Origin: Entamoeba invadens IP1
Lineage: Eukaryota; Evosea; Mastigamoebida; Endamoebidae
Direction of reading: 5' to 3'
NCBI RefSeq assembly: GCF_000330505.1
Contig: NW_004440399.1
Span: 6,503 to 23,032 of the forward strand
DNA length: 16,530 nucleotides
Shown here piece by piece: positions 9,664 to 16,530 of this stretch; position 1 is the first letter of the stretch, and each line of letters begins with the position of its first letter. The notes beneath the pieces were generated by a model, which was given only the letters and a program-made list of their open reading frames with translations, did no database searches and was not told the DNA's origin. A program made the position numbers and the translations under genes.

Positions 9664-10168
9664 TGAAGATGAACAAATAAAAACATTATATATATATATA
9701 TATACTGCAACCAATTGCAAATTGTATTTAACCACATTTAGTAAAACAATAAACAAAAAATACCATGTTCATACATTGATTATATAATATGTATTTCTAT
9801 AAATATATATTATATACTTCTTGATGTATTTATTCAATAAAGTTTTTTATGTGTTATTTGTGAAGTATTTAACAATAATTGATTGAAAACAAAACATATT
9901 ATTGTAATAATAACAACAAACGTGTAATATGTTTTTGAAAGTTTTAATTATTTTTTAAACATTGTTATTTAAACTTTTTGAGGACTGAAAAATTTTTTTT
10001 AATTTTTTATATATGGTATTATTAACTAAATTTTGTTATATTTTTAATGCCACAATATTTATCTTGTATTAAAAAAGTAAGACTTTTCCGTTGAAATAGT
10101 AATTGTTGTTGTTCCTCAATTAAAATTTTATGTATAATAAACATATTGTATGATGATATTGTTATAAA
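9664..10168. other. AT-rich spacer with (TA)9 microsatellite
   Basis: There is a run of nine TA dinucleotides at 9687-9704. The rest is A/T-run spacer with no gene, ending at the left inverted repeat of the hAT element at 10169. Confidence 0.55.
10161..10168. other. Candidate left target-site duplication
   Basis: The 8 bp gttataaa directly abut the left inverted repeat. The 8 bp directly after the right repeat are gtaataat (12877-12884). They agree at 6 of 8 positions, and hAT insertions make 8-bp duplications. In such AT-rich DNA this match may be chance. Confidence 0.4.
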
Positions 10169-10184
10169 CAGAGGTTTCCAAAAT
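10169..10184 (+). repeat. hAT left terminal inverted repeat
   Basis: The sequence cagaggtttccaaaat is the exact reverse complement of 12861-12876. Identity stops at the next base. Confidence 0.85.
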
Positions 10185-10582
10185 CAGCTTAAAAGTAATT
10201 AGAGAAAATTTTGGTAATAATTGTGTTGATTTGTCAATTAATTACAAAAAGATTATAAAACTGTTTTTTGGTATTTTTTTGTTTAAAATGAACGTAAAAA
10301 GGTTTCAAATTATTTTTTTGGCAATAATTTCATTTGGTACAATTTTTTGCAAAAACATAAAATTGATTTAAACAAAAAAAGAAACAAAAAATACTTCAAT
10401 AAAAAACATATCTATGAAAATACAAATAATTGTTTTTGGTTTTTGTTTTTTTGAATGATGGCAAAATTGTAAATTGGTAATTTTTGAAAAAACAGCAATT
10501 AACTTATCAAACGTGTTCTTTATTTAATATCACATTTATTCACTGAATACATTTTATCAATAAATACATTCAATAGCCATTT

Positions 10583-12535
10583 TCAAAGAACATCCACTGC
10601 TTCATTTTCAAAGACGAGATCATTAACTACAATTTCTGATTTTTTAAGCGCTTTATCATGTGTTAACAACATCATCTTTTCAACTGCATCAATTCCCATT
10701 CGTGGTCTAAAGTACAACTTGAGACGACTGAATGCCGACTCAAATAAAGTAGAAGTAAAAATTAACGAACAACATAACAATAGTGCTTCCAAAAGCAGGG
10801 GGTGTTTTTTGGAGACCAAACTTCTATAGTCGTAAAGGTCAAGAAAAAGTTCTTCATCATTCGATCCTTTCAAATCCATTAGTTCTTCTCGAATCAATTC
10901 AATATCATTTTCATTTTCAATTATTTCGAGTTCGTTACCATAAATAGCCATACACTCTGGTAGTTTAGTAATACCAGTTATTAAACCATCAAAATTGTAC
11001 CACAAATATACCATTGCCTCAACTGGATATTTTTCTTGTAAATCCATGCCAAAATCTTCATCATATTTTTTAATAAAATCACATTCATTATATATATTTT
11101 CACTGACTACAGAATTACACACAGAACAAAATCTAAATTTCAAATTCACAATAACACATTCCAAAAGACTAGGAATCAAAGTGATGTTATTTGTATTATT
11201 ATTTGGTGTTTCATCAAAAAAAGTCCCCTTTAAAGATTCAAATGACCCATAATAATTACTGTTTATTTCTCTTTGAAGTGATAATAGTGTGTCATTTAAT
11301 TTTGCAATTTTAAGCCATTCCCTTGATAAAAGACGGGACTTAAATTGAAGACTTACTATCGTTTTTTTAAGTATGAAAAGCAAGTCACGTACTATTCCGA
11401 TTTGAAAAACGTATTGATTGTCTTCAAGAATGGAAACAACATCCTGAACTTTAAAATCTTTCATAATTTGTTTTTCCTGATCAAGATCCAGTAAATAATT
11501 TACAATTTGTTCTTTTTGTTATATATGGAATCAAGCACGTCTGCTGATGAAGTCCACTTTGTTGGACAATAACATTTAATGCCACCAGAACAAACATTTA
11601 AAAACGCGGAATCATCATCTAATTTTCGAGACAAAGAAAGACTAAATGAAATAACGTCAGAAATTAATGGATGTGAACAAAGTACTTTTGCCATCAAATT
11701 AACTCTATGACAAGCACACCAAATTTATACACTTTAATTCCTTTATTGCTCATGTACTCAACAAACAAAGTCGCAAATCCTTTATCTTTACCACACATAT
11801 TAGCCGCTCCATCTGTAGTGATGCACTTTATTTTTTTTTCAATTTCAATTTTAGATGCAACTAACTGAATAATCACTTTATCAAGAATATTTTTCCCGGT
11901 TGCACGTTTGTCGAGAATAAAAGAAGATACCAGAAACTCTTATATTTCAAATTGTTCATCCACAAATCTCAAAATTATTACATAGTATTTTTTCTTTGAA
12001 AAACCTTGCTTTCGTCTATTTGAAGACAAATATTTAGATTGTTTAGAGAGTTTTTCGAGATCCATTTTAAGATTATTTACACATGTAATCTGTCTTCTCG
12101 ACAATGTGTTATAACTAAACCTCAAACATTTTCAAATGCTTCTCCATCTTTTTGTCTCAATTCGTTATATTTTTTACACATCCCAATAAGTACTTTTCCC
12201 TTTGTTAGTAATATATGGTTTTCTCCCATAATTTTACTCATTAAAATAGTAAACTCTAAGCAATCCTTTCTGATTTCTGAATTGTACTTTTTGTTATTGA
12301 ATACTTTATAAAAATGCTCAGTACTACCAAGTCCCAACTCGTAAGCATCAAGAATTAAGGAAATAGTATCACTGTTAATATTTGAATGTTCATTAATAAA
12401 ATGATCTTTTGAATAGTTAGCTGTAACAATAATACCACACAATAAACATTTAAAAGACTTGTCATTTACAGGAACTAACAGTCTATCAGAGACCCAAGAA
12501 ATTCGTCTTTTTCTTTGTTCCATTAAACTAGACAT
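10583..12535 (-). pseudogene. BED-finger hAT transposase with three frameshifts and one stop
   Basis: The minus strand from ATG at 12535 gives about 650 codons in four pieces. Piece 1 (12535-12122) holds a BED zinc finger, FKCLLCGIIV with C-x2-C and then HFINEH with H-x4-H. Piece 2 (12125 down to 11694) has TLSRRQIT, a stop TAA at 11940-11942 and, still in frame, LVSSFILDKRATGKNI and KCITTDGAANMCGKDKGF (the catalytic TDGA block). Piece 3 (to 11500) holds WCACHRVNL (C-x-x-H-R-x-N-L) and CPTKWTSS (TRW-like). Piece 4 (11464 and upstream to 10583) ends with the dimerisation region TSTLFESAFSRLKLYFRPRM. Block order resembles the ZBED5/SCAND3-like group of hATs. Each frameshift fits loss of one A from a short A run, near 12134, 11729 and 11510. 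The ends are intact, so inactivation seems recent or partly artefactual. Confidence 0.88.
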
Positions 12536-12860
12536 TTTGATTTATTAGTTTTTTTAAATGGTGAATTAAGTTAATTTTTAGTTTCGTTGTTTTTTATGGT
12601 GATTATTATTTTTTCTTTGATTTATTTTTTTTAAATTGAATTTTAAGCTGATTTGGCAATTTGATTGTGTTTTATATGTGTATTTTCATTTTTGTTTTCT
12701 TTGGTTTAAATAATAGTGGTTTTTACAGTTATAACAAATAAAAAGCAAATTGAAAATATAGTAATAATTTGTAATAGTAAAGTTTTTTATACCATCAAAT
12801 TTTAATAAATTAATTAAAATTTTATTGTAAAAATGTGGTGACGTGGGTAATTAGAATTGA

Positions 12861-12876
12861 ATTTTGGAAACCTCTG
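12861..12876 (-). repeat. hAT right terminal inverted repeat
   Basis: The sequence attttggaaacctctg is the exact reverse complement of the left repeat at 10169-10184. It is followed directly by gtaataat, the candidate right target duplication. Confidence 0.85.
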
Positions 12877-13166
12877 GTAATAATAATTTAAATTATTTAT
12901 TAAAAATAAACCAACAGTTGATAAATAATTGGTAAATTATAATATATTGTTACCGAAATTGTCAAAAGATCTTTAAAACATTATTATTTTATTAAAATTT
13001 AATTTGAAAATTTATTATTCGACAATAAAAATAGAATAATTACTAACTCAATAAATATCGAAAAAGTAGACAAATTATGAGATGTATCATTCCTTAAAAA
13101 GCATTTTCCCATTGAATGTTTTTAAAGTAAGTATAACATAATTTTTAAGATTAACTTTTAAATTAA
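12877..13166. other. AT-rich upstream region of the surface-receptor gene
   Basis: About 290 bp between the transposon end and the ATG at 13167, with no gene. It holds the candidate core promoter at 13118-13127. The transposon end therefore lies close upstream of the receptor gene and could affect its expression. Confidence 0.5.
13118..13127 (+). promoter_or_regulatory. Candidate Entamoeba TATA-like core promoter element
   Basis: The sequence gtttttaaag differs at one position from the Entamoeba TATA-like consensus GTATTTAAA(G/C). It lies 40-49 bp before the ATG at 13167. That fits the known arrangement of TATA about 30 bp before the start site plus a very short 5' untranslated region. I see no clear GAAC element. 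AT-rich DNA gives chance matches. Confidence 0.4.
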
Positions 13167-16100
13167 ATGAATATGTATTTCCTTATAATGTTTTTGACAT
13201 TTGCGGTTATATCATCATCATATGAATGGTGCGAAAACTCGAATGGTGCAATTAGTTATGGTGTATTTGAAACATGTACCAAAAAAGGGTGGTCATATTC
13301 AACAGATACAAACGATTATGACCATTTCAGTTTTGATGACACTTGTTGTATAAATAACACGAAGACTTTAGCAAATACAGGTACTTATGCTCGAAATTAT
13401 CAGAAGTATTTTCGGTTCCAAGGTAACATGTCCAATTTTAAAACATTTTTCATTAGAGACCATTATCCAAATACACTTTACGACTTTTATGAAGATTCAA
13501 GATATCAACCATTTTTCATATCTTTTGGTTGTTTCAACAAAGAACAAGATTGTCGAACAGAGGTTTATGATTATACAAAGACCATAATAGGACTTGAGTT
13601 ACGTTCGGTTTCACTATTTTCTGATATTGATCAGCACTTTGACATTTGGCTAAGAAGAAATCTGACTTCCATTCCATATGTTCATGTTGATGGATTGGTC
13701 TCTCAAACAGTCAATTTTAATTTCAGTGATATGTCAGCTTGGGAAGGTGTCTATTCTGGGTCGCGTTACTTGTTTAGCGGGTCTTCTCAAGTTGATGAAA
13801 GTCGAGTCACTTTCACAAAAAGAAGTTCTTCGGATGGTTGGGTTGCAAAAGTGGTGTGTACAAGAAGCAACTTTAAACGTATAATGCTGTTTAAAGAAAA
13901 TGAAATAACAGGAGGTGTTAATACTAATTTGTGTGGATGTGAACCTAACAATGGTAATTTTACATATTCAAGCAACTTCACATACCCTGACTGTGATTAT
14001 AACAGCACGTACCTTGATTTGGATTTGTCAAATTACTCAAAATATAATAACACTTACACACTTACTTTATTTGAATGGAATACTATTATAATATCACTTC
14101 AAAAAAGTTACACATTGACCAGTAATAGTACAAATTCTGTTCTAAAATTGAACTTACTTGTTCTAAATAAAGACACAAATATATTCTTTCGACTACCAGT
14201 TGAAATAACAACACTTGAAGTCAATTCACCTTCTCAGACATATTTTGAATATAGGTTGACTGTTGATAATATAATTTCAAGTACTAATGATATGGTGTTG
14301 TTTTATTTAAAAGGTTTATTAGAGTTATCAACAAACAAATTATCAAAATGCGGAATGAGAATTTACTTATCAACTTCGTTAAATACACCATGTATCTGTG
14401 AGTATAAAAACGGAAATTTTATAACAGAAAAATCAATTTTTATGAGTGATAGTGATTGTAAAATGTATGGATACGATTATCAACTGAATCTAATTATTTA
14501 TGATAGTGTTTATAGGACGGATAATATCAATAATGAAAATTGGAAATCTATCAATTTTACTTGTGGATGTGAACTTTATACAAACTATTGGAATTATTAT
14601 ATAACTGCAATAGATGTTGTCGTTTACGATCATTTGACAATGTATATTAATCTTAATGTTTTTGAAAATTTAATATTCAACGATAACAGTCAAATTACAG
14701 TTAAAAGTAGATTTTTGTTTATCAAAAGCGAGAGTCTTAAGTTTTTTAATTTGTCAACAACAAACATTGACAGAAATCCTTTGATAAATGTTGATGATAG
14801 TTCAGTTGAAATGAATAGTATAAACGAATTATATACATTCGATTATAGAGAGTTTTGCATTGATGTGATTTCTTTTCGATACAAACCCAATTGGAATGCA
14901 AAACAATTGAGTTTACTTAGAGGTGGTAAATTATTGAGAGTCTGCAATTCAACAGATGACCATGAAACCGAGGTGAAATGCACTTTAAATAGAAACAATT
15001 TTTATGATTATAGTAACTACAAATATCAGTTGTATCACTGCCCATTAAACGAAACATTGTGTACTGTCATTGCTAATAATAGCGATTTGGTAATTAATGA
15101 TATATTTATTGGAAATATTCAACAAGAAGTGGATGTTTTGAACTTAACAATAACAACTAATTATTCAACACACTTCAAAGATATTAAGAGTGGCGTTCTT
15201 TATATCGACAACAAATCTGTTAATGGTGCAAGTGTTACTCTAACACAAAAAGTCGACAAACTGTTTATCTCATCCAAATATCTTTTTCAGCCAAATTCAA
15301 ATAACAGTAACACAATCGGATTTTCCACTTATTTTAAGTGTAGAGCATTCAAAACTTCGATAAATGGGGATGATATGTGTGTACTATGCAAACAAAATAT
15401 GTACCTTAAAGATGGAATGTGTTTTGGAATCGACGTTTCTTGTCTAAATATATCATCGGGTAATACAAACAAAGTGTGTGAACAATGTGATATTAAACAA
15501 GAGCCGTATCAAAATGAATGTTTAGATTGTCCAAACAATTGCAAGCGATGTGTGAACCAAAAATGTGTTTTATGTGAAGACAATTACAGTTACAATTCAG
15601 AAGGAAAATGTGTTGCAATAAATAAGACAACAACAAATGTAGAATTGTACTCGAAACAGAAAGTTTTGAAATGTTCAGCGGGCTATTACAATACATTTGA
15701 TATGTGTCATAAATGCTCTGATCATTGTTTGTATTGTGAAACGTTTGAATTTTGTTTATCATGCAAAAATACTCATATTTTGAATGAAAAGAATGAATGT
15801 GCGCCTTTACCTGATGGTGAAATTGTCATAGGAGAAAAGTTTATATTATGTTCAGATTCATACTATTCAAACAATGGCACCTGTGTCGAATGTTCGTCTA
15901 AATATGGGGAGTTGTGTGATGTGTGTGATGACAAAAAGTGTGTAAAATGCTCAAACATGGGAGTATTAGATTGTGATGGTAATTGCATTGCTTTTGAATT
16001 AAGTGGGTGTGTTTCATCACCAAACACATATTGTTCGGGTTGCCAAAATCATTCAAATTTCATTTCAGAATCAAATGGCGTTTGCAGTGAGATTTCGAAT

Positions 16101-16530
16101 TGTAAAATAGCAACAAATGGGAAATGCGCGTCTTGTAACGACGGGTATTATTTCACATCAAATCAAACATGTGTTGGTTTGTCGAGTAATCAAACAGAAA
16201 ATTGTGACATCATCAACAATGACAATGGGAAGTGTATTCGCTGTGCCAGCAAACACTATCTCAGTGATGGAACGTGTTTAAATTGTCCTAATAATTGCAT
16301 GAGTTGTATTAATGCAACTGTGTGTATTGAATGTGAAGGCGGTTTCTCAGTTTCAAGTAACGGGACTTGTACGACATCAACAACACAAATGGAAAATTGC
16401 AAGAAAATGATAAACCGACTTTTCATATGTGCAATTTGTGATCAAAAATACTTCAGAAACGACAAGGGCCAATGCGAGAATTGTATTGACAACTGTGATG
16501 AATGCAACCAGAAAAACACATGTTTAAAAT
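13167..16530 (+). CDS. Large secreted/receptor-type protein with furin-like cysteine repeats (5' part)
   Basis: An uninterrupted frame of 1121 codons runs from ATG 13167 off the window end, with no stop reached. A signal peptide (MNMYFLIMFLTFAVISSS, cleavage likely before YEWC) directs it to the secretory pathway. Residues about 20-720 are rich in N-x-S/T glycosylation sites and beta-prone segments. They contain three C-x-C-E motifs (LCGCE about 254, PCICE about 408, TCGCE about 465), the first two followed by a downstream D-C. Residues about 725 onward are cysteine-rich, with furin/growth-factor-receptor-like units C-x2-C-x3-C-x2-C-x4-5-C-x2-C, for example CPNNCKRCVNQKCVLC (about 787), CHKCSDHCLYC (about 847) and CPNNCMSC (about 1039). 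Signal peptide plus such repeats is the layout of Entamoeba transmembrane kinases and related Cys-rich surface proteins. Any membrane helix and kinase domain would lie beyond the window, so the kinase assignment is inference. The start is supported by the signal peptide and the TATA-like element 40 bp upstream. Confidence 0.85.
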   Translation, partial: MNMYFLIMFLTFAVISSSYEWCENSNGAISYGVFETCTKKGWSYSTDTNDYDHFSFDDTCCINNTKTLANTGTYARNYQKYFRFQGNMSNFKTFFIRDHYPNTLYDFYEDSRYQPFFISFGCFNKEQDCRTEVYDYTKTIIGLELRSVSLFSDIDQHFDIWLRRNLTSIPYVHVDGLVSQTVNFNFSDMSAWEGVYSGSRYLFSGSSQVDESRVTFTKRSSSDGWVAKVVCTRSNFKRIMLFKENEITGGVNTNLCGCEPNNGNFTYSSNFTYPDCDYNSTYLDLDLSNYSKYNNTYTLTLFEWNTIIISLQKSYTLTSNSTNSVLKLNLLVLNKDTNIFFRLPVEITTLEVNSPSQTYFEYRLTVDNIISSTNDMVLFYLKGLLELSTNKLSKCGMRIYLSTSLNTPCICEYKNGNFITEKSIFMSDSDCKMYGYDYQLNLIIYDSVYRTDNINNENWKSINFTCGCELYTNYWNYYITAIDVVVYDHLTMYINLNVFENLIFNDNSQITVKSRFLFIKSESLKFFNLSTTNIDRNPLINVDDSSVEMNSINELYTFDYREFCIDVISFRYKPNWNAKQLSLLRGGKLLRVCNSTDDHETEVKCTLNRNNFYDYSNYKYQLYHCPLNETLCTVIANNSDLVINDIFIGNIQQEVDVLNLTITTNYSTHFKDIKSGVLYIDNKSVNGASVTLTQKVDKLFISSKYLFQPNSNNSNTIGFSTYFKCRAFKTSINGDDMCVLCKQNMYLKDGMCFGIDVSCLNISSGNTNKVCEQCDIKQEPYQNECLDCPNNCKRCVNQKCVLCEDNYSYNSEGKCVAINKTTTNVELYSKQKVLKCSAGYYNTFDMCHKCSDHCLYCETFEFCLSCKNTHILNEKNECAPLPDGEIVIGEKFILCSDSYYSNNGTCVECSSKYGELCDVCDDKKCVKCSNMGVLDCDGNCIAFELSGCVSSPNTYCSGCQNHSNFISESNGVCSEISNCKIATNGKCASCNDGYYFTSNQTCVGLSSNQTENCDIINNDNGKCIRCASKHYLSDGTCLNCPNNCMSCINATVCIECEGGFSVSSNGTCTTSTTQMENCKKMINRLFICAICDQKYFRNDKGQCENCIDNCDECNQKNTCLK

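Larger units (their letters stand above)
10169..12876 (-). mobile_element. hAT DNA transposon, near complete but inactive (2708 bp)
   Basis: The element is bounded by perfect 16-bp terminal inverted repeats beginning CAGAGG, in keeping with hAT ends, which often start with CA or TA and a G-rich block. It contains one minus-strand transposase (10583-12535) with about 340 bp and 410 bp of AT-rich non-coding subterminal DNA on its two sides. Possible 8-bp target duplications flank it. The size, ends and single gene fit a stand-alone autonomous hAT that has since decayed. The transposase lesions make it immobile unless a related active copy supplies enzyme in trans. Confidence 0.85.

Noticed and set aside
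9687..9704. CRISPR or satellite array
   Set aside because: Only a simple (TA)9 run. No spaced repeats exist anywhere in the window.
12039..12311. Plus-strand open frame inside the hAT element
   Set aside because: It is the antisense shadow of the transposase N-terminal region, which carries the BED finger and LSRR block on the other strand.

Overview
The window looks like nuclear DNA from a very AT-rich protist. My best guess is an Entamoeba, most likely a species rich in DNA transposons such as E. invadens. This is an inference from three things: an Entamoeba-style cysteine-rich surface receptor ectodomain, eukaryotic cytosolic HSP70 and LSU rRNA remnants, and two different hAT transposase relics in AT-rich spacers. 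No bacterial signals (Shine-Dalgarno sites, operons) are present.

Layout, left to right. (1) 1-1497 (+): C-terminal part of an hAT-type transposase, cut by the window edge and carrying one frameshift. (2) 2067-3352 (+): a cytosolic HSP70 pseudogene. It lacks the N-terminus, has several frameshifts and a large internal deletion, and has lost its stop codon after the EEVD tail. (3) about 4817-5700 (+): a diverged fragment of nuclear large-subunit rRNA (domain II area), entered through a hairpin and followed by a long imperfect palindrome. (4) 5925-7731: AT-rich DNA with no gene I can support. (5) 7732-8783 (-): a broken gene whose C-terminal half matches a domain I know from bacterial proteins (KPVI-x-LY ... 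YLFWE ... FVVYWLKEM). (6) 9166 to about 9663 (-): a broken, unrecognised gene ending in a hydrophobic tail. (7) 10169-12876: a nearly complete hAT transposon with 16-bp perfect terminal inverted repeats, a candidate degraded 8-bp target duplication, and a BED-finger transposase on the minus strand disabled by three frameshifts and one stop. (8) 13167-16530 (+): the only gene that looks intact. It is an uninterrupted reading frame of 1121 codons that runs off the right edge, with a signal peptide, a novel-looking N-terminal region and furin-like cysteine repeats.

These genes do not form a pathway. The left 12.9 kb reads as a gene and transposon graveyard, next to a surface-receptor gene that appears to be under selection. 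The most noteworthy points are the hAT element, the bacterial-type domain in a eukaryotic setting, the rRNA fragment, and the large receptor gene with its CxCE repeats.
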